Shown in pieces: positions 23,545 to 32,208 of a stretch of DNA of 40,968 bases (its first letter is position 1; every line of letters begins with the position of its first letter). The position numbers and the translations under genes were made by a program. The notes under the pieces were generated by a model that did no database searches, was not told the DNA's origin, and saw nothing but the letters and a program-made list of their open reading frames with translations. Source of the stretch: Pseudofrankia coriaricola (GTDB lineage Bacteria > Actinomycetota > Actinomycetes > Frankiales > Frankiaceae); contig NZ_MBLO01000241.1 of NCBI RefSeq assembly GCF_001854805.1, forward strand, positions 1 through 40,968. Direction: 5' to 3'.

Positions 23545-26019
23545 GTGACAAGTACAACCTCGCAGACGGCCCTGGACCGACCTATCCGGGCTGGCGGTGG
23601 CACGGCGCGCGTCTGGCGGCCGGTCTGGGCGTGGCTGCGGCTCGACCTGCGGCGCCGCTGGCTGTCGCTGCTCACGCTCGCACTGCTGGTCACGCTGGCC
23701 ACCGGCGTCGTGATGACCGCCACGGCGGGTGCCCGCCGCGGCGCCTCGGCCCTCGACCGGATCCTCGCCGTCACATCGCCGGCCACGGTGGCCGCGGCGC
23801 CGAACGAGCCCCGCTTCAACTGGGACGCGGTGCGGCGCCTGCCCGGCGTGGAGGCGCTGGGCACGTTCCTGCTCACCGGCAACTTCGCCATCGAGGGCCA
23901 CCCGGAGGTGGAGGTCTCGTCCCCCGCCATGGACGACGAGGGCATGCGTACGGTCGAGCGCCCCGCGGTGCTGGCCGGCCGGCTTCCCGACCCGGCTCGG
24001 GTGGATGAGGCGGTCGTCAGCCCACACTTCGTCGAGACGACAGGGCTGTCGGTCGGGGACACGGTGACGGCGCTCCTGCCGACGCCAGCAGAGACCGACG
24101 CAGCGGCGCTGAACGAGGAGCCGATCTCCTACTCGGGCCCGCGCCAGCGGCTCACGATCGTCGGTGTCGTCCGGTCCGGCTGGTGGCTCCGGGAACCCCA
24201 GGACAGTCCTGGCGGCATCGCGGCCACCTTCGCGTTCACCGAGGCGTACCGGGAGAACCTGGTCGGCGCCACCGGCGACGCGGCCATCGTGAACGCCATG
24301 GTCCGGCTGCGCGACGGCGCCGCCGGGATACCGGCGTTCCAGCAGGCGCTCGACCGGGTGGCGCGCCACCCCGTCGAAACCCTCAACGTCGTCGCGGACG
24401 AGCGCAGCTACCGCGAGACCACGACGTTCGAAGCCGTCGGTCTGGCCGCCTTCGCGCTGGCGGCCTACCTCGCCGCATTGGTCCTGGTCGGGCAGGCCGT
24501 GATCCGGTTCGTGATAGGCGCGACCGCCGACCTCGACGTGCTGCGCACGCTCGGCCTGAGCACTCGGCAGGCCACCGTCGCGGCCGCCGCGGGGCCGGTC
24601 CTGGCCTCGGCCGCCGGGGTCCTCGCCGGGGCCGGCGCGGCGGTCGCCGCCTCGCCGCTGTTCCCAATCGGGTCCGCGGCGCTGGTCGAGCCCGATCCCG
24701 GCGTCCACACCGATCTCCTGGTGATCGTCGCCGTCGCTGGGGTGACGCTGCTGCTGGTGGCGGTGGCGGCAACCACGACGGCGTTCGCCGCGTCCGTGCG
24801 CGGCGTCCGGCCGGCCCGGCCGCGCGGGTCCGCGGTCGCGCGCCTGGCCTACCGACTCGGCCTCCCGGTCCCGGTGCAGACGGGCGTGCGTTTCGCGCTC
24901 GAAACGGGAAGAGCCGGCGCCGCCGTGCGGCCGGCGCTGGTCGGCGCGGTCGTCGGCGTCCTCGGCGTGCTGGGCTCGCTGACCTTCCAGGCCGGCGTCG
25001 CCGACGCGGTGGCCAACCCCGCCCGGTTCGGGCAGGTCTTCGCGGTCGGGAGCTACGTGGGCTTCGGCGGTCACGACGTCGCGCCGGCCGACGACCTCCT
25101 GCGCGCCGCGGCCGCCGACCCCGACGTGCTCGCGGTCAACGACACCCGGGTCGACGTCGCGACCGTCGAGCGCCGGCCGGTGACGTTGTTCAGCCTCGAC
25201 CCCGTGGCCGGGCACCCGCCGTCGATTCAGGTGCTGTCGGGCCGACTGCCGGCCACGCCGGGCGAGATCGTCCTGGCGCCCGGCGTCGCCAGCCGTACCG
25301 GCGTCTCGGTGGGCGACGTCCTCACCGTCGCCGGGCGTGACCCGGCAGCGGGCACGCCGATGCGGCTGACCGGGCTGGCCTTCGCTCCCCAGGACCCGCA
25401 CACCACCTACGACGAGGGCGGCTGGGTGAGCGCGGGCGGCTACCGTGCGCTGTTCACGGACCGTCTTTTCAAGTTCCACGAGATCCGGGTCGAAGTGCGG
25501 GCGGGCGCCAGCGCCTCCGCCGTGCGCGACCGGCTCAACGCGGCCGTCGGCGCCGATGACGCCTTCATCCTCCTGCTCGACGACATCCCGGTCGACGAGC
25601 AGCAGCGATTCCGCGGCATCGCGGTCCTGCCCCGGCTCCTGGGGGCCTTCCTGGGGGTGCTCGCGGTCGGTGCGGTCGGTCATGCCCTGTTCGTCGGGGT
25701 GCGCCGCCGCCGGCACGAGGTCGCGGTACTGCGTGCGCTGGGGACCACCCGCTGGCAGGCGCGGGCGATCGTGCTCACCCAGGCCGCGGTCATCGCGGGC
25801 GTCGGCCTGGCGGCCGGCGTGCCGGTCGGCGTCGTGCTCGGTCGTGCCCTGTGGCGGGCGGTCGCGATGAGTACCCCGCTGATCTACGCCCCGCCGGTCG
25901 CGGCGCTGGCGCTGGCGCTCGTCGCGCCGGCCGTGGCCGTGGCGGCGGGCTTGCTGTCTACCGTCCCGGCCCGGCGCGCGGCCCGTCTGCGCGTACCGGA
26001 CGTCCTCCGAGCGGAGTGA
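23545..26019 (+). CDS. FtsX-type ABC transporter permease (copy 2, tandem paralogue)
   Basis: The 824-residue protein has the same layout as the preceding gene: N-terminal helix, extracytoplasmic domain, two FtsX cores. Shared blocks include WAWLRLDLRRRWLSL-type and GSLTFQAGVADAxANPARFGQ stretches, and both end in PARRAARLRVPDVLRAE. It is a tandem duplicate that has diverged mainly outside the membrane, so the pair probably forms a heterodimer whose two faces contact different ligands or partners; it could also give two alternative homodimers with one ATPase. The GTG start lies six bases after the previous stop. The histidine kinase gene follows after seven bases, so transport and sensing are probably co-expressed. 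Confidence 0.93.
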   Translation: MTSTTSQTALDRPIRAGGGTARVWRPVWAWLRLDLRRRWLSLLTLALLVTLATGVVMTATAGARRGASALDRILAVTSPATVAAAPNEPRFNWDAVRRLPGVEALGTFLLTGNFAIEGHPEVEVSSPAMDDEGMRTVERPAVLAGRLPDPARVDEAVVSPHFVETTGLSVGDTVTALLPTPAETDAAALNEEPISYSGPRQRLTIVGVVRSGWWLREPQDSPGGIAATFAFTEAYRENLVGATGDAAIVNAMVRLRDGAAGIPAFQQALDRVARHPVETLNVVADERSYRETTTFEAVGLAAFALAAYLAALVLVGQAVIRFVIGATADLDVLRTLGLSTRQATVAAAAGPVLASAAGVLAGAGAAVAASPLFPIGSAALVEPDPGVHTDLLVIVAVAGVTLLLVAVAATTTAFAASVRGVRPARPRGSAVARLAYRLGLPVPVQTGVRFALETGRAGAAVRPALVGAVVGVLGVLGSLTFQAGVADAVANPARFGQVFAVGSYVGFGGHDVAPADDLLRAAAADPDVLAVNDTRVDVATVERRPVTLFSLDPVAGHPPSIQVLSGRLPATPGEIVLAPGVASRTGVSVGDVLTVAGRDPAAGTPMRLTGLAFAPQDPHTTYDEGGWVSAGGYRALFTDRLFKFHEIRVEVRAGASASAVRDRLNAAVGADDAFILLLDDIPVDEQQRFRGIAVLPRLLGAFLGVLAVGAVGHALFVGVRRRRHEVAVLRALGTTRWQARAIVLTQAAVIAGVGLAAGVPVGVVLGRALWRAVAMSTPLIYAPPVAALALALVAPAVAVAAGLLSTVPARRAARLRVPDVLRAE

Positions 26020-26026
26020 GCTACCC

Positions 26027-28297
26027 ATGATGAGGCCCGCCCTCGACGACTCCGCGGACCACGGCGGCGCCGCCGGGCCCGACGGTGCCACCCGGCGCGA
26101 CCTGGCGCCCGGCCACGGCTACGGCCACGGCGAGGCGTCGGGCGCCGGCCGCCCAGCGGCACCGCGGGCCGCGGGCGGCGAGGGCGCCGACACCACGGCG
26201 GTGGTCGCGCGGTTGCCCAGGCGGGCGCCCGCCTGGCTGCCCCTCGTCGTAGTCCTGGGAGCGTTTGCGGTCGCGGCGGTCGGCCCTGGCCTGGTCCGCG
26301 GCGCGGGAGCCACGCCCAGCGCCGGTGGCCAGCCGCTCGACGGGGCAGTGTGGGTGGTCGGCCTTGTCTCCATCGCCAGCTGGGCAGTGCCCGCCGTCGC
26401 CGCGCGGTCCGTCCCGCCCGGCTGGTCGCCCCGGCTCGTCTGGGTCGCCGCCGCCGTGGCGGTCGTCGAGGCGGGGGCGCTGCTGGAGCCGCGGCTCGCG
26501 GCCGCCGCCGTCGTCGCCTGGGCGCTCGCCCTGGTGGTCCCGCCCGTCGGCCCGCCCTGGGGCGTCGGCCGGCTGGCGTTCGCCGGACTGCTGTGCGCCG
26601 GGGCCGCGGCGACCGCCGTCGCCGCCGCGCCCGGCTCGGGGGCGTACGGCCCGGCGCTGGCGGGCCTGGCCGCACTTTGCGCCCTGTATGTGGCGGCCTG
26701 CCACCTGGTGCTGATCAGCGTTGCGGGCGCTCCAGGCGGCGTGCCCGGCGGGGGGGCGGGTGACCGGACCAGGTGGGCGCTGCTGTGGACGGGTGCGGGC
26801 GCCGTCCTCGCCGTCGCGGGCTCGGTGGTCGTCGGCGCGGGCAGTCTGTTGCTCCACATTCCGGACGACCCCGCGCCGTGGGCGCTCGCCGCCTGGGTGC
26901 CGGTGCCGCTCGCCATGGCCGCCGGCACCCATCCCCGGCTGGCGCGGTTCGGCCCGCGCGCCTTCGTCGAGGGCGTCACCGTCGCCGGGCTCGCCGTCTT
27001 CGTGGCGACGGTCTACCTGGGCGCCGTGCTTGGCCTGGGCAGGCGGCCCGGCGAGGGTGAGCGGGAGGTCCTCACCCTCTCGGTGCTGGCGGCGGTCGTG
27101 TGCGCGGCCTCGGCGCTGCCGGTCCGGTACTGGCTCGCCGGCCTCGCGGACCGGGCGGTGCGCGGCGCCGAGGTGCCGCCAGACAGGCTGCTCGCCACCT
27201 TCGGCACCCGGATGACCAGAGCCGTGCCGATGGACGAGCTGTTCCTCCAGCTCACCGAGCTGCTGCGCGCGACGCTCGGGCCGGCGGGCGCCGAGATCTG
27301 GACGGGCGGCGAGGGGACGCTCGCCCGGATGGTCAGCCTGCCCGAGCGGCCGGCGGCCCGGCTGACGCTCGGCGCGCGCGAGCGGACCGTGGTCAGCCGG
27401 GCCAGGACCGGCGGGAACGCCTGGATCGGGATGTGGCTGCCCGGGCTGCTCGACGGCGGCCAGGTCCGGGTGGCGCCGGTCACCCACCTGGGCGAGCTGC
27501 TCGGGCTGCTGGTGGTGCGCCGGCCGGCCAGGGCGGCGCCGTTCACCCCAGCCGAGGACCGGGTGCTCGTGGAGCTCGCCCGGCAGGTGGGCCTCGCGCT
27601 GCACAACCTGTCGCTGGACAGCGCCCTGCAGGCGTCGCTGGAGCAGCTGCGGGAGCGCAACGCCGAGCTGGTCGCCTCCCGGGCGCGCATCGTGGCGGCC
27701 GCCGACGCCGCCCGCCGCCGCCTGGAGCGTGACCTACACGACGGCGCGCAGCAGCACCTCGTCGGGCTGTCGGTCAAGGTCGGCCTCGCGGCGCAGCTCG
27801 TCGAATCCAACCCGGCGGCCCTCGGCCAGCTGCTGACCGGCCTGCACGCCGACGTCCGGTCCGCGGCGGCGGCGCTGCGGGAGCTGGCGCACGGGATCTA
27901 CCCGCCGCTGCTGCGCGACCACGGCCTCGCCCCGGCGCTGCGCGCGGCGGCGGGCCGGGGCGCGGTGGACTGCTTCGTCGAGGCGGACGCCGGCCGTTAC
28001 CCGCCCGACCTGGAGGCCGCGGTCTACTTCTGCTGCCTCGAGGCGCTGCAGAACGCGGGCAAGTACGCCGGCGCCGACGCGGAGGTGACGATCACGGTGA
28101 CCGCCGGGGACGGCGCGCTCCGGTTCGAGGTCGCCGACGACGGCGCCGGCTTCGACCCGGCCGCGACCGCCGGCCACGGGTTCGAGAACATGCGCGACCG
28201 GGTGGGCGCCTTCGGCGGGACCGTCGAGGTCGAGTCTTCGCCCGGCGGGGGCACCCGCGTGCGCGGCAGCCTGCCGCTGCCGGCCGGTGGCCGCTAG
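26027..28297 (+). CDS. NarL/DesK-type sensor histidine kinase with membrane and GAF domains
   Basis: The 756-residue kinase has a Gly/Ala-rich cytoplasmic lead of about 65 residues. Roughly ten hydrophobic helices follow (about 66-380). A GAF-like domain comes next (about 385-540, PMDELFLQLTELLRATLGPAGAEIW to AEDRVLVELARQVGLAL). HisKA_3 dimerisation carries H571 in ERDLHDGAQQHLVGLSVK. The HATPase domain has an N-box in CLEALQNAGKYAGA, G1 box DDGAGFDP and GHGFENMRDRVG. It autophosphorylates and should donate to NarL-type receivers. The start is ATG 26027 or the adjacent ATG 26030. It is read directly after the ABC permeases and meets the two response-regulator genes convergently with an 11-bp gap. 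The GAF and multi-helix input suggest sensing at the membrane or of a hydrophobic ligand. Confidence 0.93.
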   Translation: MMRPALDDSADHGGAAGPDGATRRDLAPGHGYGHGEASGAGRPAAPRAAGGEGADTTAVVARLPRRAPAWLPLVVVLGAFAVAAVGPGLVRGAGATPSAGGQPLDGAVWVVGLVSIASWAVPAVAARSVPPGWSPRLVWVAAAVAVVEAGALLEPRLAAAAVVAWALALVVPPVGPPWGVGRLAFAGLLCAGAAATAVAAAPGSGAYGPALAGLAALCALYVAACHLVLISVAGAPGGVPGGGAGDRTRWALLWTGAGAVLAVAGSVVVGAGSLLLHIPDDPAPWALAAWVPVPLAMAAGTHPRLARFGPRAFVEGVTVAGLAVFVATVYLGAVLGLGRRPGEGEREVLTLSVLAAVVCAASALPVRYWLAGLADRAVRGAEVPPDRLLATFGTRMTRAVPMDELFLQLTELLRATLGPAGAEIWTGGEGTLARMVSLPERPAARLTLGARERTVVSRARTGGNAWIGMWLPGLLDGGQVRVAPVTHLGELLGLLVVRRPARAAPFTPAEDRVLVELARQVGLALHNLSLDSALQASLEQLRERNAELVASRARIVAAADAARRRLERDLHDGAQQHLVGLSVKVGLAAQLVESNPAALGQLLTGLHADVRSAAAALRELAHGIYPPLLRDHGLAPALRAAAGRGAVDCFVEADAGRYPPDLEAAVYFCCLEALQNAGKYAGADAEVTITVTAGDGALRFEVADDGAGFDPAATAGHGFENMRDRVGAFGGTVEVESSPGGGTRVRGSLPLPAGGR

Positions 28298-28308
28298 CGG
28301 CCCGCGCA

Positions 28309-28731
28309 TCAGCGGCCCGCGACGGCGCCGCTCAGCGCGGCCGGGGTCAGGTCGTCCTTGCGCACGTAGCCGACAGCGCCGCACGTGGCGGCACCGGGCG
28401 GGAGGTCCTCGGCACCGTAGGACGACATCAGCAGCACGACGGCCGACGGGTCGCCGGCGACGATCCTGCGGGTCGCCTCGACCCCGTCGATGCCGGGGAG
28501 GTGCACATCCATCAGCACGAGGGCCGGGCGGAGTCGCCCGGCGAGCTCGACGCCCTCCTCGCCGGAGGCCGCCTCAGCGACCACGGACCAGCCGGGCAGG
28601 GCCTCGACCAGGAAGCGAGCCACATCGCGGAACAGCGCCTGATCGTCGACGACGAGCACCCCGAAGAGGGGGTTGGCGGCGCTGGCGCCGGCGCTGGCCG
28701 CCGGGGCGAGGTCGGCGTCGGATGTCCACAT
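28309..28731 (-). CDS. stand-alone receiver (REC-only) protein
   Basis: The 140-residue protein has about 22 Ala-rich residues and then one receiver domain with acidic pair D29/D30, phosphoacceptor D75 (VLMDVHLPG), S/T in LLMSSYG and K in YVRKDDL. It stops soon after, with no DNA-binding domain. It could act as a phosphate sink, a connector protein, or a regulator by protein contact for the adjacent kinase or the cyclase. The start has no clear ribosome site. The LuxR-type regulator gene lies upstream on the same strand with 111 bp between, and its own promoter region carries CGCTCTGACCAGGG, which also occurs upstream of the CNB gene. Confidence 0.88.
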   Translation of the reverse strand: MWTSDADLAPAASAGASAANPLFGVLVVDDQALFRDVARFLVEALPGWSVVAEAASGEEGVELAGRLRPALVLMDVHLPGIDGVEATRRIVAGDPSAVVLLMSSYGAEDLPPGAATCGAVGYVRKDDLTPAALSGAVAGR

Positions 28732-28806
28732 ACGACCATCGTCCGCGCCGCTCTGACCAGGGACAAGGAAGCCAGCCGCTGGCCAGGGCGGGTGCCAGCA
28801 CCCCCT

Positions 28807-28842
28807 GGTGCGGGATCCGGTGCGGGATCCGGCGCGGGATTT
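28807..28842. repeat. Three 12-bp tandem repeats after the LuxR-type regulator stop
   Basis: GGTGCGGGATCC occurs twice exactly (28807-28818, 28819-28830), then GGCGCGGGATTT (28831-28842). The array ends directly at the stop codon of the regulator gene. Next to it, GGGTGC-CA-GCACCC forms a dyad. Confidence 0.9.
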
Positions 28843-29532
28843 CTAGTGCGCGGCCTGCCCGTTCGGGCCGCGCTGCTCGGCCAGATAGATCAGTACCGCC
28901 TTGACCCGGCGGTTCGTGTCCGGTTCCGCGGCGAGGCCCAGCTTGGCGAACAGGGTGTTGATGTGCTTCTCGACCGCGCGCTCGCTGAGGTACAGCGCCG
29001 CCCCGGCGGCGGCGTTGCTCTTGCCCTGCGCGATCTGCGCGAGCACGGTGCGCTCCCGGTCGGTGAGCATCGCCAGCGGCGAGGCCCTGGGCGCGGTCCT
29101 GGCGGCGACCAGCGCCTCCACGACCACGGGGTCCACCACCGAGCTCCCGATCGCGACGGCGTGCACCGCGCCGGCCAGCTGCTTCGGATCCCCGACCGCG
29201 TCCTTCACCAGGTACGCCCGTCCGCCGCTGCCGTGCTCGAGGAGTTTCAGGGCGTACTCGGGGTCGGCGTACTGGGACAGCACGACGACGCCGACCCCTG
29301 GATTGCTGGCCCGCAGCTGCGCGGCGGCGCGGATCCCCTCGTCGGTGCTCGTCGGCGGCATCCGCACGTCGGTCACCACCACGTCCGGCTCCAGCTCCGC
29401 CACCGCGGTCAGCAGGGAGTCCAGGTCCGCGCAGGTTCCGACGACCTCGAGACCGGGCTGGCTGTCCAGCATGCCGCGCACACCCTCGCGCACGATCAGG
29501 GAGTCGTCGGCCAGCACGATGCGCAGGGACAC
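28843..29532 (-). CDS. NarL/LuxR-type DNA-binding response regulator
   Basis: The 229-residue regulator has a receiver with D9/D10, phosphoacceptor D55 (VVTDVRMPP), a T/S in VVVLSQYADPEYA and K in YLVKDAVGD. A LuxR helix-turn-helix follows (about 150-205, LTDRERTVLAQIAQGKSNAAAGAALYLSERAVEKHINTLFAKLGL). The receiver resembles the REC part of the cyclase at 18567 across its length, including EGI, VVVLSQ, DPEYA, G.AYL.KD.VGD and S..DP..V, and both probably read the same kinase. The GTG start at 29532 is the only one that keeps the full receiver. It should activate genes for the ABC exporter or the cyclic-nucleotide unit; targets are not visible. Confidence 0.94.
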   Translation of the reverse strand: MSLRIVLADDSLIVREGVRGMLDSQPGLEVVGTCADLDSLLTAVAELEPDVVVTDVRMPPTSTDEGIRAAAQLRASNPGVGVVVLSQYADPEYALKLLEHGSGGRAYLVKDAVGDPKQLAGAVHAVAIGSSVVDPVVVEALVAARTAPRASPLAMLTDRERTVLAQIAQGKSNAAAGAALYLSERAVEKHINTLFAKLGLAAEPDTNRRVKAVLIYLAEQRGPNGQAAH

Positions 29533-29721
29533 ACCAGCAGACTACCGAAAGACGATCACGCTCCGGCCGCGCTGTCCGCTCGGTGACGCGGCCGGCCTCG
29601 GGGCGGGGCGGGGCGGGGGCGACCTGGTCGGGTTTCCCGCGGGCCGTCCTCACCGGGCATCGGGAGGGAAGCGGGCCGAAGCGTGGGAGAGTGTGCCGCG
29701 GGAGCGGGGGAGGTGACGGGT

Positions 29722-31245
29722 GTGGTGGCCCAGAGTGGCGGAACACGGGCGCAGGCCCGGCCGGACGGCTTCGACGCCGTCGTGGTCGGTTCCGGGCCCA
29801 ACGGACTGGCGGGCGCGGTCACCCTCGCCGAGGCCGGATGGCGGGTGCTCGTCCTGGAGGCCGCCGGGCAGCCGGGTGGTGGGCTGCGCACCGAGGAGCT
29901 CACCCTTTCCGGCTTCCGCCACGACGTCTGCGCCACGGTCCTGGCGCTGGCGGCGGTGTCCCCGGCGCTGCGTGCTTACGGCGCGGACGCGCCGGGCCCG
30001 GGGGCGGACGCGCCGCCGGTTCGGTGGGCGCACCCGCCGGTGCCGCTCGCTCACCCGCTCGACGGCGGGGCGGCCGCGCTGCTGCGGCGCGACGTCGCCG
30101 CGACGGCCACCACGCTGGCCGCCGCGCTGGGGGGGACCGGCGGGGGAAAGGCCACCGACCCGGCCGGGTGGCGCAGGCTCGTCGGGCCGCTGGTCGCGGC
30201 CGGGCCGCGGCTGACCGACGGGGTGCTGTCACTGCTGGACCTGCCACCGGCGGCGCCGGTCGCGCTGGCCCGGTTCGGGGCGGTCGGAGTGTGGCCGGCG
30301 ACCGCGCTCGCCCGGGCCGCGCTGCGCGGCGACGCGGCGCGCGCGCTGCTCGGCGGGCTGGCGGCGCACTCGATGCTCGACCTGGGCCAGCCGATGACCG
30401 CCGCCTACGGCCTGCTGCTGGCGGTGAGCGCCCACCAGGTCGGCTGGCCGGTCGCCGTCGGCGGCTCCCAGTCGCTCGCCGACGCGCTCGTCGCCCGGCT
30501 GCGGGCGCTGGGTGGCGAGCTCGTCACGGGACAGCCGGTGACGAGCCTGCGCGCGCTGCCGCCGGCGCGGGCGGTCCTGCTCGACCTGACCCCCCGGCAG
30601 GTGCTGCGGATCGCGGGCGACGAGCTGCCCGCGCGCTACCGGGCCGCGCTGGCGCGGTACCGGTACGGCCCCGGCGTCTTCAAGGTCGACTGGGCGCTCG
30701 ACGGGCCGGTGCCGTGGCGGGACAGGGACCTTGCAGGCGCCGGGACGGTGCACCTGGGCGGCACGCTCGCCGAGGTCGCCGCCGCCGAGCGCGCCGTCGC
30801 CCGCGGCCGGCACCCGGAGCGCCCGTTCGTCCTGTTCGTCCAGGCCACGGTCGCCGACCCGACCCGGGCGCCGGCAGGCAGGCACACCGGCTGGGCGTAC
30901 TGCCACGTCCCGCTCGGCTCGACCGTCGACATGACCGCCGCGATCGAGGCCCAGGTCGAGCGCTTCGCCCCGGGCTTCCGCGATCGGATTCTTGCCCGGC
31001 ACGTCATGGGCCCCGCGGCGCTGGAGGCGCACAACGCCAACGAGATCGGCGGCGACATCGGCGGCGGCACCGCCGACCTGCGCCAGCTGTTCGCTCGCCC
31101 CGTCCTGTCCCGCCACCCCTGGGCCACCCCGCTGCCGGGCGTCTACCTCTGTTCCGCGTCCACCCCGCCCGGCGCCGGCACCCACGGCATGTCCGGCTAC
31201 CACGCCGCCCGCCTCGCCCTGCGCCGCGCCGCGGCCCGGTCCTGA
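29722..31245 (+). CDS. phytoene desaturase-like FAD oxidoreductase (COG1233 type)
   Basis: The 507-residue flavoprotein starts with the Rossmann FAD motif VVVGSGPNGLAGAVTLAEAGWRVLVLEA (GxGxxG then Glu). It continues with GGGLRTEELTLSGFRHDVCATVL and ends with the C-terminal FAD motif VYLCSASTPPGAGTHGMSGYHAA. This group relates to carotenoid desaturases and isomerases, but lone members often act on other lipids or have unknown function. No carotenoid gene is adjacent. GTG 29722 is preferred because GGGGGAGG ends eight bases upstream; in-frame GTGs at 29713 and 29683 are alternatives. A 20-bp tandem repeat array spans its stop codon. The 189-bp gap before it contains nothing that I can name. Confidence 0.88.
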   Translation: MVAQSGGTRAQARPDGFDAVVVGSGPNGLAGAVTLAEAGWRVLVLEAAGQPGGGLRTEELTLSGFRHDVCATVLALAAVSPALRAYGADAPGPGADAPPVRWAHPPVPLAHPLDGGAAALLRRDVAATATTLAAALGGTGGGKATDPAGWRRLVGPLVAAGPRLTDGVLSLLDLPPAAPVALARFGAVGVWPATALARAALRGDAARALLGGLAAHSMLDLGQPMTAAYGLLLAVSAHQVGWPVAVGGSQSLADALVARLRALGGELVTGQPVTSLRALPPARAVLLDLTPRQVLRIAGDELPARYRAALARYRYGPGVFKVDWALDGPVPWRDRDLAGAGTVHLGGTLAEVAAAERAVARGRHPERPFVLFVQATVADPTRAPAGRHTGWAYCHVPLGSTVDMTAAIEAQVERFAPGFRDRILARHVMGPAALEAHNANEIGGDIGGGTADLRQLFARPVLSRHPWATPLPGVYLCSASTPPGAGTHGMSGYHAARLALRRAAARS

Positions 31246-31296
31246 CTCGGGAGAAGCGGTCCTGATCCGGGAGAAGCGGCCCTGGCCCCGGAGAAA
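31237..31296 (+). repeat. Three 20-bp tandem repeats spanning a stop codon
   Basis: Units of CGGTCCTGA-type at 31237-31256, 31257-31276 and 31277-31296, the first two differing at two positions and the third at more. The stop codon of the FAD oxidoreductase lies inside the first unit. The array fills the gap up to about 40 bp before the next gene. Confidence 0.92.
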
Positions 31297-31337
31297 ATGG
31301 GGTGCGGGCGGCCGGGGCCGCTGGCAGGCTTCCCGGC

Positions 31338-32111
31338 ATGGTCGAATCGCCCGATGGATGGGATCCCGCCGAGTACGGGGACCGGGTCGCGGACGTCTAC
31401 GACGACTGGTACGACAGCATGGAGCCGGCGATGCCCGCGGCTGTCGGGATGCTCGCCGAGCTGGCCGGGGACGGCCCGGCGCTGGAGCTGGGCATCGGCA
31501 CAGGACGTGCGGCCCTTCCGCTGGCCGCCGCCGGAGTGAAGGTGGCCGGCATCGACGCGTCCGAGCGGATGGTGGCCCGCCTGTGGTCGAAACCGGGCGG
31601 CGCGGACATCCCGGTCACGATCGGCGACTTCGGCGACGCCGCGGTCCTGGCGGAGGCCGCCGTTCCCTTCGGCGGTTTCCGGGTCATTTACGTCGTCTTC
31701 AACACGTTCTTCGCGCTGCCCTCGCAGGCGGAGCAGGTCAGGTGCTTCGCCGCGGTCGCCGGCGCCCTCGCGCCCGGCGGCGCCTTCGTCATCCGCGCCT
31801 TCGTCCCCGACCAGGGTCTCTACACGAACGGCTCGCGGTTCAACGTCGAGGCGATCGTTGGTGACGAGTCCAAACTGGTCGCCGCCGTGCACGACCGCAA
31901 CTCCCAGACGGTCCGTGGCAACCACATCGTCATCAGCCGGCGGGGTGTCGAGACGTACCCGGTCAACCTCCGCTATGCGTGGCCCGCCGAGCTCGACCTG
32001 ATGGCCGCCCTGGCGGGACTGACCCTCACGTCCCGCCACGCCGACTGGTCCGCGGCCCCCTTCACCAACGCCAGCACCGCCCACGTCTCGGTCTGGCACA
32101 AGCCGGCCTGA
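31338..32111 (+). CDS. class I SAM-dependent methyltransferase
   Basis: The 257-residue methyltransferase has motif I ALELGIGTGRAALPLAAAG, motif II in VAGIDASERMV, an acidic IGDFGDA segment and RVIYVVFNTFFAL as the motif IV region. DWYDS near the start is typical of small-molecule methyltransferases of this type. The start at ATG 31338 keeps the DPAEYGDRVADVYDDWY opening seen in such proteins; the ribosome site is weak. It follows the FAD oxidoreductase with a 92-bp gap that includes a tandem repeat, and precedes the mut locus. The substrate is not recognisable. Confidence 0.88.
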   Translation: MVESPDGWDPAEYGDRVADVYDDWYDSMEPAMPAAVGMLAELAGDGPALELGIGTGRAALPLAAAGVKVAGIDASERMVARLWSKPGGADIPVTIGDFGDAAVLAEAAVPFGGFRVIYVVFNTFFALPSQAEQVRCFAAVAGALAPGGAFVIRAFVPDQGLYTNGSRFNVEAIVGDESKLVAAVHDRNSQTVRGNHIVISRRGVETYPVNLRYAWPAELDLMAALAGLTLTSRHADWSAAPFTNASTAHVSVWHKPA

Positions 32112-32208
32112 CGCCGCGGCGCTGATCGGGGAAGGTCGTTTCTCGCAAGCGGGTGTGACTGAGAGTACATTCCAGGCTCCCTGGGGCGAGGGACTCTACG
32201 ATCCGGTC

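Noticed and set aside
21658-26091. Long minus-strand frames opposite the two permeases
   Set aside because: They encode Arg/His/Asp-rich low-complexity sequence and mirror the permease codon pattern; the plus strand has convincing membrane proteins.
29722-31245. Carotenoid biosynthesis cluster
   Set aside because: No crtB, crtE or crtY-like gene is nearby; a lone COG1233 flavoprotein does not support it.
32112-32208. Cobalamin riboswitch before mutA
   Set aside because: Only 97 bp is available and I see no B12-box-like conserved core.
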